Part shown: piece after piece, positions 1-8,015 of the stretch
Position numbering within the stretch: the first letter of the stretch is position 1
How the letters are laid out: each line of letters begins with the position of its first letter
NCBI GenBank assembly: GCA_018402615.1
Contig: JAGYIH010000007.1
Span: 1 to 38,078, forward strand
From: Aquiluna sp.
GTDB lineage: Bacteria > Actinomycetota > Actinomycetes > Actinomycetales > Microbacteriaceae
Length of the DNA: 38,078 nt
Reading direction: 5' to 3'
Made by a program: the position numbers and the translations under genes
The notes under the pieces: generated by a model
Told to the model about the DNA's origin: nothing
Seen by the model: the letters and a program-made list of their open reading frames with translations, nothing else
Databases searched by the model: none

Positions 1-2
1 TA

Positions 3-491
3 GCACTTTCAATCGCCTCGGTGTTTTTGACCATCCCGTCACTGGCACTGTTCGTGATCTTCATCCCGCTGGTTGGTTTGGGTGTCGCACCTTCCTTCAT
101 TGCGCTGTTTCTCTATTCGCTGTTGCCAATCTTGCGCAACACGATCACCGGCCTAGATGGTATTGACCCCGGTGTTCTGGATAGCGCCAAGGGCATGGGC
201 CTAAACCGAGTCCAAAGACTTTTCAAGGTCGAATTGCCACTTGCTTGGCCTGTGATACTGGCCGGTATTCGGGTCTCTTCGATGCTGGTGGTGGGTATTG
301 CAGCGATTGCAACCCTGGTTGCCGGTGGTGGCCTAGGAGATTTCATCAAGAGCGGTTTGGCGAGGTTGCCACTAGCCAACTCACTCGAGTCAATCTGGCT
401 CGGCACCATTTTGTGCCTGATTTTGGCACTGGCTATAGACCTAATTCTGCAGGCCCTAAAGGTGGCCACAATCTCGAAGGGCATTAGATGA
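3..491 (+). CDS. Osmoprotectant (glycine betaine/choline-type) ABC transporter permease, 5' end cut off by the window
   Basis: This is an inner-membrane subunit of an OpuC/ProU-type importer for compatible solutes. The reading frame is open at the left edge, so the first GTG in frame (21) is not the true start. The visible C-terminal part has several hydrophobic segments and the cytoplasmic EAA loop (DSAKGMGLNRVQRLFKVELP) that docks on the ATPase. It overlaps the ATPase gene by ATGA (488-491), so the two are translationally coupled. A second permease of the same family lies after the ATPase, the usual heterodimer arrangement. The solute-binding protein is not visible and may lie upstream. The family is clear; the exact substrate is inferred. 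Confidence 0.88.
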   Translation, partial: ALSIASVFLTIPSLALFVIFIPLVGLGVAPSFIALFLYSLLPILRNTITGLDGIDPGVLDSAKGMGLNRVQRLFKVELPLAWPVILAGIRVSSMLVVGIAAIATLVAGGGLGDFIKSGLARLPLANSLESIWLGTILCLILALAIDLILQALKVATISKGIR

Positions 492-1606
492 GCGAAGTAT
501 TGATCCGCTTAGAAAACGTAAGCAAGAGCTACGGAGAGGGCACCGAGCCCGCCGTTAGGGGCCTCACACTAGAGGTTGAAAAGGGCGAGGTGCTGGTTCT
601 GGTTGGACCATCGGGTTGTGGCAAGAGCACCACCTTGCGACTCATAAACCGCCTTATCGAGCCAAGCTCGGGAAGCATCTTTTTGAACGGTGAGGACGTC
701 ACTCAGGCTGACCCGGCCGTGTTGCGGCGCAAGATTGGTTATGTAATTCAGCAGGTCGGGCTTTTCCCGCACCGGACCATTGCCGAGAATATCGCCACCG
801 TGCCAAAGCTTTTGGGCTGGGATAAGGCGAAGATAAATGCTCGAGTGGACGAGATGCTGGAGCTTGTCTCAATGGATCCCGAAACCTATCGGGACCGCTT
901 CCCCAAGGAACTATCAGGTGGACAGGCTCAGCGCATCGGCGTTGCCAGGGCGCTGGCTGCGGACCCAGACGTGCTTTTGATGGACGAGCCGTTTGGTGCA
1001 ATTGACCCGATTACTCGAGACCGTCTGCAGAACGAGTTCCTAAGACTGCAGCAGGAATTGAAAAAGACAATTGTTTTTGTCACCCACGACATTGATGAGG
1101 CCATCAAGATGGGTAACCGAATTGCCATCTTGCGTGAGGGCTCTGAAATAGCTCAACTGGACACCCCGGAGGCAATCCTTGCTCACCCGGCCGATGAGTT
1201 TGTGGAGAGTTTTTTGGGTTCGGGTGCGATTCTGAAGGGCTTGACCCTAAAGAAGGTGCGGGACATTGAACTGCACCAGGTTCCAACACTTTCTTTGCCT
1301 GTCGATAGGTCCGAAGCCTTAGAAACACTGCGGGATTCCGTGGACCAGGTGGCACTGCTGCTTGACGATCGGGAACGACCAATGCGCTGGATAGACGAGC
1401 GCTCTTTGAACCGCACCTCTCAGCCCATTGAAAAAAGCGGCAGACCGGTGACGGTTGACCTGCAACCGGAAGACACCCTGCAAGACGCACTAACCGTTAT
1501 GTTGCAGTCTTCGGTTGGAATGGCAGCGGTAACTGACCGCAAAGGCAAATACCTGGGCTGCTGCACCATTGAATCATTGGCCAAGCTGATCATGAGCGAT
1601 AGGTAG
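488..1606 (+). CDS. Osmoprotectant ABC transporter ATP-binding protein with CBS domains (OpuCA/ProV family)
   Basis: This ATPase drives compatible-solute uptake. At 372 residues it has the family's usual length. Walker A (GPSGCGKST) lies at residues 40-48, the Q-loop near 88, the signature LSGGQ at 142-146, Walker B (VLLMDEP) at 162-168 and the switch histidine at 200. The C-terminal 110 or so residues look like the regulatory CBS region of OpuCA, which in that family senses ionic strength or cyclic di-AMP. The second CBS motif (TLQDALTVML ... GMAAVTDRKGKYLGCCT) is well preserved and the first is more divergent. The ATG start overlaps the stop of the upstream permease. The second permease starts 8 nt downstream. 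Confidence 0.93.
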   Translation: MSEVLIRLENVSKSYGEGTEPAVRGLTLEVEKGEVLVLVGPSGCGKSTTLRLINRLIEPSSGSIFLNGEDVTQADPAVLRRKIGYVIQQVGLFPHRTIAENIATVPKLLGWDKAKINARVDEMLELVSMDPETYRDRFPKELSGGQAQRIGVARALAADPDVLLMDEPFGAIDPITRDRLQNEFLRLQQELKKTIVFVTHDIDEAIKMGNRIAILREGSEIAQLDTPEAILAHPADEFVESFLGSGAILKGLTLKKVRDIELHQVPTLSLPVDRSEALETLRDSVDQVALLLDDRERPMRWIDERSLNRTSQPIEKSGRPVTVDLQPEDTLQDALTVMLQSSVGMAAVTDRKGKYLGCCTIESLAKLIMSDR

Positions 1607-1614
1607 GGGAAGCC

Positions 1615-2376
1615 TTGACCACCCAGGTTTCAGCTTCTAACAAGCGCTCAGCGATGAGCGAGCGGTTAGATCTAATCGTTTCCCCGGTCTTTGCCCTGAT
1701 TCTCGGGCTAATTGGTGCTGCGGTCTGGTTCTACTCTGACCTTGACTCCACCACGCTGGCCATTTTGGCTCCCGAGAAGATTGAGCGGCAATTGGTCGAG
1801 ACTCTGATTTTGGGCTTTAGCTCGTCTTTGCTGGTGGTAATAATTGCCATTCCATTGGGAGTACTGGTTACTCGCAAGGGCTGGCCAAGGCTCAAGAGCT
1901 TTTTAGTGAACACTTTGGGTCTGGGGCAGGCACTGCCTGCCTATGGGCTGATTGTGATCTTCTTTTCCTTTATGGGAGCAGGTATCACCACGGTGATTTT
2001 GGCGCTCGCCACCTTTTCGTTATTGCCAGTGCTTCGAAACACCATTGTTGGTTTAGAGCAGGTGGACAAGGCAGTTATTGATGCGGGACGTGGCATGGGC
2101 TACACCCCAAGGCAAGTTCTTCTCAAGATCGAGTTGCCGTTGTCGGTTGAGGTCATCATTGCCGGCATTAGAACCGCCATAGTGATCAACGTTGGTATGT
2201 CGGCGCTCGCCTTTTTGGTTGGTGGTGGCGGACTAGGTGAGACCATCAATTCGGGTCTAAAGCTCGACAGGGCCCCGGCCATCCTGATTGGTGCCGTGTT
2301 GGTTGCGATAATGGCACTGACCTTTGACTTTCTCAGCGCACTGGCGATGAAGTACCTAAAGCCCAAGGGGCTCTAG
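1615..2376 (+). CDS. Osmoprotectant ABC transporter permease (OpuCD/ProW-like)
   Basis: This is the second membrane subunit of the compatible-solute importer (253 residues, about six hydrophobic segments). The EAA loop is visible as DAGRGMGYTPRQVLLKIELP. It starts at TTG 1615, preceded by the purine-rich ribosome-binding site AGGGGAAG at about 1605. A later ATG exists, but the Shine-Dalgarno position favours the TTG. It is the third gene of the operon and probably the last on this strand, because the next gene is convergent with only a 3-nt gap, leaving no room for a separate terminator. Confidence 0.9.
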   Translation: MTTQVSASNKRSAMSERLDLIVSPVFALILGLIGAAVWFYSDLDSTTLAILAPEKIERQLVETLILGFSSSLLVVIIAIPLGVLVTRKGWPRLKSFLVNTLGLGQALPAYGLIVIFFSFMGAGITTVILALATFSLLPVLRNTIVGLEQVDKAVIDAGRGMGYTPRQVLLKIELPLSVEVIIAGIRTAIVINVGMSALAFLVGGGGLGETINSGLKLDRAPAILIGAVLVAIMALTFDFLSALAMKYLKPKGL

Positions 2377-2379
2377 GTA

Positions 2380-3156
2380 TTAGTCGATGTCTCGCTTCAA
2401 GCTTGTTCCGATAGCAACAGCTCCGAATACCAGCCCGTAGACCAGAAGAATGCCGGTTGCTTCTAGCGGCGGTAGATAGCTGGAGGTGTCAAAACCAAGT
2501 TCCGGAGCATTGATGTCGATAGCCAGCATTGCAGTGATAAGCCCGGTCGGCAGATACTTGCCAACCTCTGGTAGCAGCGTGAGCAGGATCGGGTCGATCA
2601 CGAACAGGTAGATAAGTGCTCCGGTTATGGCTAGCATCTGGTTTCTGATCAGGGTTCCAATCGCAACCCCAATAACACCCAGCACAACGCCGCCAATTGT
2701 CGCTGCAATAAGCGTGTTCAGGAACAGGTCTTCGCTTGGTGAGCCAGCCTCTTCAAAGGTCGAAAGCACTAAGAAGCCAGCAAAAAAGGAAAAGCCTGTC
2801 GATATCCACATCAACAAAACCCCGGCAATCGCTGCCATGCCAAGCTTTGCGGCTAGCACGCTGCCACGCTTCGGGGCTGTTATGAAGGTTGCCACAGCGG
2901 TTCCGTGCCGGAACTCCCCAGCCATCAGCATGATGCCCAGGATGATGGCGAAGATGTAACCAGAGATGCCGTTGGCATAGGTGGCATCTACGGCCTCGGT
3001 TTGCTCTAAGCCAAGACCAAACAACTCGCCCTGATCCGCAAGAATAAACGGCGTCACCACTACTGAAAGCGTTGATATCAGCGTCGCAGCAATCACCAGA
3101 CCCCAGTGGGCACGGACATAGATCAGCTTGCGCCATTCAGATTTGATTAGGTTCAT
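2380..3156 (-). CDS. ABC-2 type transporter permease
   Basis: A 258-residue integral membrane protein with about six hydrophobic segments. It begins with the short amphipathic lead (MNLIKSEWRKLIYVRAHW) typical of ABC-2 permeases that follow a single-domain ATPase. Its ATG overlaps the stop of that ATPase gene by 4 nt (3153-3156), so the two form a translationally coupled exporter operon. Related pairs export antibiotics, lipids or peptides. Nothing in the sequence identifies the substrate. Confidence 0.88.
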   Translation of the reverse strand: MNLIKSEWRKLIYVRAHWGLVIAATLISTLSVVVTPFILADQGELFGLGLEQTEAVDATYANGISGYIFAIILGIMLMAGEFRHGTAVATFITAPKRGSVLAAKLGMAAIAGVLLMWISTGFSFFAGFLVLSTFEEAGSPSEDLFLNTLIAATIGGVVLGVIGVAIGTLIRNQMLAITGALIYLFVIDPILLTLLPEVGKYLPTGLITAMLAIDINAPELGFDTSSYLPPLEATGILLVYGLVFGAVAIGTSLKRDID

Positions 3157-3863
3157 GACAGTTCTCCCTGGGTTAGCGACAGGAAAGCTTCTTCCAGGCT
3201 GCCCTCACCAATGATCTCTTTCATGTTGCCATCAGCAATTAGGGAGCCCTTGTTGATGATCAGCACGTTGTCCACCGTGTTCTGCATTTCTGCAAGCTGG
3301 TGGGAGGAGACCAGAATGGTGCGACCACTGCTTGCCAGGGACCTTAAAAACTTTCGCAGCCAGGCAATGCCGGCAGGATCCAGACCGTTTGCTGGCTCAT
3401 CCAAGATCAATACCTCTGGGTCACCCAGGATAGCACCGGCTAGCGCCAGGCGCTGCTTCATGCCCAGCGAGTAGCCCTTTACCCGCTTGTTTGCCGCATC
3501 GCTGAGCTCAACCAAACTCAGTACCTCATCAACGCGGTTGTTTTCTATTCCAGCTGCAGCGGCCATTACCCGAAGGTTCTGCCGGCCCGTGAGGGCGCCA
3601 TGGAAGCCGCGGTTATCCAGCACTGTCCCGACTTTACTAAGCGGGTTTTCAATCTCTTGGTAGCGTTTGCCAAAGATGGTTGCGGTTCCACCGGTGGGAG
3701 CCGCAAGCCCCACCAAACATCTAAGGGAGGTGGACTTACCCGCTCCGTTTGGACCCAAAAACCCGGTGATCTTGCCGCTCTCAACACTCGCCGAGAGATC
3801 TGCCACGGCCAATTGCTTGCCATAGCGCTTCACAAGGTTCTGGAAGGCGATAACAGTTGTCAT
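3153..3863 (-). CDS. ABC transporter ATP-binding protein (ABC-2 exporter, DrrA/CcmA-like)
   Basis: This is the 236-residue ATPase of the exporter whose permease follows it. Walker A is GPNGAGKS near residue 37. The signature region reads YSLGMKQRLALA, Walker B is VLILDEP and the H-loop is SSHQL. The A-rich extra C-terminal domain of DrrA is absent. The ATG at 3863 is preceded by GGAG at a 5-nt spacing on the minus strand, a normal Shine-Dalgarno start. The gene is divergent from ppiA across a 130-bp intergenic region. The family is certain; the cargo is unknown. Confidence 0.92.
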   Translation of the reverse strand: MTTVIAFQNLVKRYGKQLAVADLSASVESGKITGFLGPNGAGKSTSLRCLVGLAAPTGGTATIFGKRYQEIENPLSKVGTVLDNRGFHGALTGRQNLRVMAAAAGIENNRVDEVLSLVELSDAANKRVKGYSLGMKQRLALAGAILGDPEVLILDEPANGLDPAGIAWLRKFLRSLASSGRTILVSSHQLAEMQNTVDNVLIINKGSLIADGNMKEIIGEGSLEEAFLSLTQGELS

Positions 3864-3981
3864 TTTTCTCCAGCACTTCTAAGTTTTAGCCACTAAATCT
3901 AAGAGATTCTTGGACCCTGACCTAAAACTACCGTGAGAGGTGAATTCCCGCTTAGCAAAAACACGCTCCCCGCATTCATGG

Positions 3982-3987
3982 CACAAT
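3982..3987 (+). promoter_or_regulatory. Candidate leaderless -10 box for ppiA
   Basis: CACAAT ends 6 nt before the ATG at 3994, which would place transcription initiation on the start codon. It is a weaker match to TANNNT than the other leaderless boxes in this window. No clear -35 is seen. Confidence 0.35.
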
Positions 3988-3993
3988 ATCGAA

Positions 3994-4524
3994 ATGACTT
4001 CACACACTTCTGTAGCAACACTGCATACCAACCACGGCGCCATCAAGGTAAACCTTTTCGGCCTGCACGCACCCAAGACCGTTGAGAACTTTGAGGGCTT
4101 GGCGACAGGCGAGAAGGAGTGGACTGACCCACGCACCGAAGCCAAAAAGACCGGTACCCCGCTCTACCAGGGCGTAATCTTCCACCGCATCATTCAGGGT
4201 TTCATGCTCCAGGGTGGAGACCCAACCGGAACCGGCATGGGTGGCCCCGGCTACCAGTTTGGTGACGAGATTCACCCAGAGTTGAACTTCAACGAGCCCT
4301 ACATGCTCGCCATGGCGAACGCAGGACCGGGCACCAATGGATCCCAGTTCTTCATTACCGTTGCACCAACCACCTGGCTTCAGGGCAAGCACACCGTATT
4401 TGGTGAGGTGGTTGACGAGGTTAGCCGAAGGGTTGTGGATCAGATCGAGGCCGTAGCAACCGGCAGTGGCGATAAGCCCATCGATGACGTGGTGCTTGAG
4501 AGCATCACCATCGAAAAGGTCTAA
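3994..4524 (+). CDS. ppiA: Peptidyl-prolyl cis-trans isomerase, cyclophilin type
   Basis: A cytoplasmic cyclophilin of 176 residues that isomerises X-Pro bonds. Diagnostic blocks are FHRIIQGFMLQGGDP (catalytic Arg), GTNGSQFFIT and LQGKHTVFGEV. The frame could be extended to a GTG/ATG at 3940, but homologues begin at MTSHTSVATLHTNHG. A possible -10 box 6 nt before ATG 3994 also supports that start. There is no signal peptide. The rhomboid gene begins immediately at the stop codon, so they are probably co-transcribed. The same neighbour order is found in Mycobacterium (ppiA, then crgA, then trpG/pabA). Confidence 0.95.
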   Translation: MTSHTSVATLHTNHGAIKVNLFGLHAPKTVENFEGLATGEKEWTDPRTEAKKTGTPLYQGVIFHRIIQGFMLQGGDPTGTGMGGPGYQFGDEIHPELNFNEPYMLAMANAGPGTNGSQFFITVAPTTWLQGKHTVFGEVVDEVSRRVVDQIEAVATGSGDKPIDDVVLESITIEKV

Positions 4525-5175
4525 GTGGCCTTTCGCCTCAGGCGTTCCAAAGTAGCTCCGGTCACCTGGACGCTACTTCTCATAAACGTAGTTGTGTGGC
4601 TTGGCCAGATTTCACCCATTGGCCAGGCCATAACCTACGAGTTTTTCTTTGCTCCACTTTTAGCGATGTCCGAGCCCTGGCGGATGCTGACCTCAGGCTT
4701 TGTGCACGACTGGAACGGGCCGTTACACATCCTGTTCAACTCTTATGCCATCTGGATCTTTGGGCGGCAGCTGGAGCCAATGCTTGGCCCCTTGCGCTTT
4801 TTGCTTTTATACCTGACCTCGATAGTCGGGGGCTCGGTCGCAGTGATATGGCTCTCGGATCCGGTTGTTCCAGTGGTGGGGGCATCGGGTGCACTGTTTG
4901 GACTAATGGCCGCCTTCTTTGTGATCATCAGACAGACCGGGGGCAACGCATCTCAGCTCTTTGGCCTAATCGCCATTAACTTTGCGCTCGGGTTCTTTGT
5001 CTCGGGTATTTCCTGGCAGGGTCACCTGGGCGGCATGCTCACGGGGCTGCTAATTGCCTTTTTGTTTGCCAAGACCAGATCACCCAGTCAAATGGGCGCT
5101 CAAATTTTTGGGCTAGTGGTTATTTGGGGCGTGCTAGCGGGGCTAACTCTCCTGCGAATTGATCTTTGGCTCTAG
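4525..5175 (+). CDS. Rhomboid family intramembrane serine protease
   Basis: A 216-residue polytopic membrane protein with six to seven hydrophobic helices. The catalytic serine is in GASGALFG and the catalytic histidine in GHLGG on a later helix. The helix-2 motif HILFNSYAIWIFG is also conserved. Rhomboids cleave substrates within the membrane; the target here is unknown. It starts at a GTG directly adjoining the ppiA stop codon, which implies translational coupling. Its TAG stop directly abuts the stop codon of convergent crgA, with no intergenic space. Confidence 0.93.
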   Translation: MAFRLRRSKVAPVTWTLLLINVVVWLGQISPIGQAITYEFFFAPLLAMSEPWRMLTSGFVHDWNGPLHILFNSYAIWIFGRQLEPMLGPLRFLLLYLTSIVGGSVAVIWLSDPVVPVVGASGALFGLMAAFFVIIRQTGGNASQLFGLIAINFALGFFVSGISWQGHLGGMLTGLLIAFLFAKTRSPSQMGAQIFGLVVIWGVLAGLTLLRIDLWL

Positions 5176-5448
5176 TTACTTCCACTTCGTGGTCATCGCA
5201 AAGCCAATCATGGCAATGCCAAAGCCAACCAGAATGTTCCAGTTACCCAGGTTTATAGGCGCTGCCACTCCAAGTGGGTAGCGAGCCGAAGAGATGTAGA
5301 AGATCAGGATGTAGACAAGTCCGACCAGCATTAGGCCAAACATCACCACCTTGTACCAGGTCGGGTTGTCCTGTTCTTCCTCACCACCAATGACCGTTGG
5401 CTTTAGTGGCTCCGTGCTCTTTGTCTTGCGCGCTTTAGATTCAGGCAT
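5176..5448 (-). CDS. crgA: Cell division protein CrgA
   Basis: A 90-residue protein with a basic, charged N-terminus and two transmembrane helices (around residues 33-53 and 66-85). This is the typical CrgA layout. CrgA recruits septal peptidoglycan synthases and coordinates FtsZ-ring function in Actinobacteria. I choose ATG 5448 rather than the longer in-frame start at 5571. MPESKARKTKS is the usual beginning, and a TAAACT box ends 7 nt upstream, which suggests a leaderless transcript. The longer version would run through the divergent pabA start. Its position beside pabA and the pknB-fhaA operon matches the conserved locus. Confidence 0.93.
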   Translation of the reverse strand: MPESKARKTKSTEPLKPTVIGGEEEQDNPTWYKVVMFGLMLVGLVYILIFYISSARYPLGVAAPINLGNWNILVGFGIAMIGFAMTTKWK

Positions 5449-5455
5449 AGCTAGA

Positions 5456-5461
5456 AGTTTA
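5456..5461 (-). promoter_or_regulatory. Leaderless -10 box of crgA
   Basis: On the minus strand TAAACT is followed by 7 nt and then the crgA ATG, so initiation would fall at or one base before the start codon. No Shine-Dalgarno sequence is present in the 7-nt gap. Confidence 0.6.
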
Positions 5462-5505
5462 TTACCCAAGAGCCAAACTGAACAGCCGATTAGGCTATTG
5501 CCATC

Positions 5506-6141
5506 ATGGTGCGCATTCTGGTTTTGGATAACTACGACTCTTTCGTCTACACCCTGAACGGCTATCTGCAACAGTTGGGCGCTCAGACCGAGGTCATCAG
5601 AAATGACTCGATCACTGAGGCCGAACTGCCCGCTTTGCTTGCCAAGTTCGATGCGCTTTTGATTTCCCCCGGACCGGGAACTCCAGCCAGCGCTGGACTT
5701 TCAATCCCAGCGGTGAAGTTTGCCCTCAAGACCGACTACCCGGTATTTGGGGTTTGCCTCGGGCACCAGGCCATCGCGGAGGCAATGGGTGCAACCGTGA
5801 AAAGCGCACCGGAACTGATGCACGGCAAGACTTCTAAGGTGAAGCACGATAAGAGCATGATTCTTAACGGACTGCCGCAAGACTTTTTGGCCACCAGGTA
5901 TCACTCTTTGGCCGTGGTTCGGGAGACGGTCCCTGAAGATCTCTTGATCACCGGTGAGACCGAGTCTGGTGTGATCATGAGCCTGCAACACGCGAGCAAG
6001 CCAATTTATGGTGTTCAGTTTCACCCGGAGAGCGTTATGACAGAGGGTGGTTATCAGATGCTTGCCAATTGGCTCGAGTCACTCGGTCTAGCTGGTGCCC
6101 TGGAAAAAGCCAAGCACCTAAGTCCTCGGGTTGGGTTCTAG
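5506..6141 (+). CDS. pabA: Aminodeoxychorismate/anthranilate synthase component II (glutamine amidotransferase)
   Basis: A class I glutamine amidotransferase of 211 residues that supplies ammonia to chorismate for folate (PabA) or tryptophan (TrpG) synthesis. The nucleophile is Cys84 in GVCLGHQ and the dyad is His173/Glu175 in FHPES. LLISPGPGTP is the oxyanion strand. The orthologue at this locus in Mycobacterium is called trpG, but many such proteins serve PabB or both partners, so the pathway is not fixed by sequence. The ATG at 5506 has no Shine-Dalgarno; TAGGCT at 5491-5496 could drive a near-leaderless transcript. Its stop shares a 4-base CTAG with the stop of convergent pknB. Confidence 0.92.
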   Translation: MVRILVLDNYDSFVYTLNGYLQQLGAQTEVIRNDSITEAELPALLAKFDALLISPGPGTPASAGLSIPAVKFALKTDYPVFGVCLGHQAIAEAMGATVKSAPELMHGKTSKVKHDKSMILNGLPQDFLATRYHSLAVVRETVPEDLLITGETESGVIMSLQHASKPIYGVQFHPESVMTEGGYQMLANWLESLGLAGALEKAKHLSPRVGF

Positions 6142-7943
6142 CCAATCACTTCATCTTCGGGGGGCAATGTCTCGGTCGGTTCAGGTGTTGGTTCTGGCTC
6201 GCCTCCAACGCACTCGACATAGAGAATGACGTTTTGAAGTTGCGGAGCCTCACCGGGCAGCACGGACTGCTCGAGTACTACATTTCCCGGTGTTCCGGTG
6301 CATAGCGCGGCATCCACAATCTCTATCGATACCGTGTAGCCAATGCTCGGGGCGGTCAGAATTGATCTGGCCTCAAGAACGGTTAGGTTTCGGATGTCCG
6401 GAACCTGGACGGTGCCGTCAGAGAGAATCAGGTTCACCACGCTACCCAGCGGTAGGCGAGAGCTGGTCACCGGGTCAGAGGCAATCACCACGCCTTCCGG
6501 CACGTTTGGTGAGCCGACAACTGTAATTGAGCCAACCGTTAGACCCTGCAGCTCAATCAGTGCCACCGCATCAGCCTCGGTTTTGGCCACCAGGTTTGGC
6601 ACCGTTACCTCGGTCGCACCAGAGGAGACATAGAGGGTGATGGCAGTGTTTGGAAGTACCTGGGTGCCGGCTTCTGGAACCTGCCGAATTACCACACCCT
6701 CAGGTATCTCCTCACTCTTTTCATAAACCCTCAGCACCAGCAAGTCCTGCGCATTCAGCGTGTTGAGCGCGTCGTCATAAAGCGATCCCTCAACGCTGGC
6801 GACCGTGATTCCGCTGGGTGCAGTGGGTGAGGGCGTGCTGTTGCCAAGGTTCATCACCCAGAACAACAGGCCGACCAAAATTACGACAACTCCGGTCCCA
6901 AGTCCCCACAAAACCCCAACGCCAATCTTGTTGTTGGCCACCGTAATCTGCTTGCTCGGCGCAGTCTCAAAGCCCTCCAACAGGCTGGTTGGCGAGGTCT
7001 GAAGGTTCGAACTCTTCTCTGACTTGGTTATCAGCTCGGTGGCATCGACCTCTATGGGTCTCATCTCAGTTTGGGTTGGTCCGGTCTTGGGGGTTCCAGC
7101 GAAGGCAGCTAGCAGGTGCTCGCGAAACTCTTCCGCGCTTTGGAAGCGCTCGTCCCTGTCTTTAGCCATGGCTCGAAGCACAACCTGATCCAGATCCCCG
7201 GTCACCTTGGAATTGTGCTGACTTGGCGGGATTACCGCCTCTGAGACGTGCTGGTAGGCAACCGAAACGGCACTTTCACCAGTAAACGGAGGTCTACCAG
7301 CAAGTAGTTCGTAAAGGATTACTCCGGTTGAGTAAAGATCGGTTCGACCATCAACGGCATCACCACGTGCCTGTTCGGGGGAGAAGTACTGAGCGGTTCC
7401 AACAATGCCTGCGGTTGCTGCCTGAGTCGCAGAGTTGTCGGTCACCGCTCGCGCGATACCAAAGTCCATCACCTTTACGCTGTCGTTCTCACCGATCATC
7501 ACGTTCGCGGGCTTGATGTCTCGGTGAACCACCCCGGCGCGGTGGGAAACCTCCAGAGCGGTGAGAACTCCGGCAACGTAGCGAACCGCCTTGTCAATCT
7601 CCACCCCAGATTGGATGACCTCGCGCAGCAGTTTGCCGCGCACCAGTTCCATGACGATATAGGGAGTCTTTACGATCTGACCGTTTTGGTCTGTTTCTTC
7701 CTCTTCACCAGCGTCGTAGACCCGAACAATCGTGGGGTGTGCCATGCGAGCGCTGGCCTGCGCCTCCTGACGGAACTTAGCCTCAAAGCTAGCGTCATTA
7801 GCCAGGTCGGACTTCAGTAACTTGATGGCGACCGTGCGACCGAGCCTGAGGTCATATCCCTCAAATACTTCAGCCATGCCGCCACGGCCAACTAGCTGAC
7901 CCAGCCGGTATCTGCCGGCAATCAGTCTTTCGTTCTCGCTCAA
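6138..7943 (-). CDS. pknB: Serine/threonine protein kinase PknB with extracellular PASTA repeats
   Basis: A 601-residue transmembrane kinase that senses peptidoglycan fragments and controls growth and division. Kinase core: glycine loop GRGGMAEVF (19-27), Lys41, catalytic HRDIKPANV (Asp142), DFG at 160-162 and a Thr/Ser-rich activation loop. A single transmembrane helix lies at about 341-368. Three PASTA repeats follow (about 377-442, 443-509, 510-579), then a Pro/Glu/Thr-rich tail. Mycobacterial PknB has four repeats. The third repeat carries the only two extracellular cysteines (548 and 578). The TTG start at 7943 is preceded by GGAAAGAG. A 72-nt gap separates it from pknA. It is the last gene of the fhaA-pknB operon. 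Confidence 0.95.
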   Translation of the reverse strand: MSENERLIAGRYRLGQLVGRGGMAEVFEGYDLRLGRTVAIKLLKSDLANDASFEAKFRQEAQASARMAHPTIVRVYDAGEEEETDQNGQIVKTPYIVMELVRGKLLREVIQSGVEIDKAVRYVAGVLTALEVSHRAGVVHRDIKPANVMIGENDSVKVMDFGIARAVTDNSATQAATAGIVGTAQYFSPEQARGDAVDGRTDLYSTGVILYELLAGRPPFTGESAVSVAYQHVSEAVIPPSQHNSKVTGDLDQVVLRAMAKDRDERFQSAEEFREHLLAAFAGTPKTGPTQTEMRPIEVDATELITKSEKSSNLQTSPTSLLEGFETAPSKQITVANNKIGVGVLWGLGTGVVVILVGLLFWVMNLGNSTPSPTAPSGITVASVEGSLYDDALNTLNAQDLLVLRVYEKSEEIPEGVVIRQVPEAGTQVLPNTAITLYVSSGATEVTVPNLVAKTEADAVALIELQGLTVGSITVVGSPNVPEGVVIASDPVTSSRLPLGSVVNLILSDGTVQVPDIRNLTVLEARSILTAPSIGYTVSIEIVDAALCTGTPGNVVLEQSVLPGEAPQLQNVILYVECVGGEPEPTPEPTETLPPEDEVIG

Positions 7944-8015
7944 AGTCGCTCTTTCCGCTCCCAGAAGTCTAGTTTTGGTACTGGGTTTTAGTCTTTGATT
8001 TCCATTACAGTCTTG

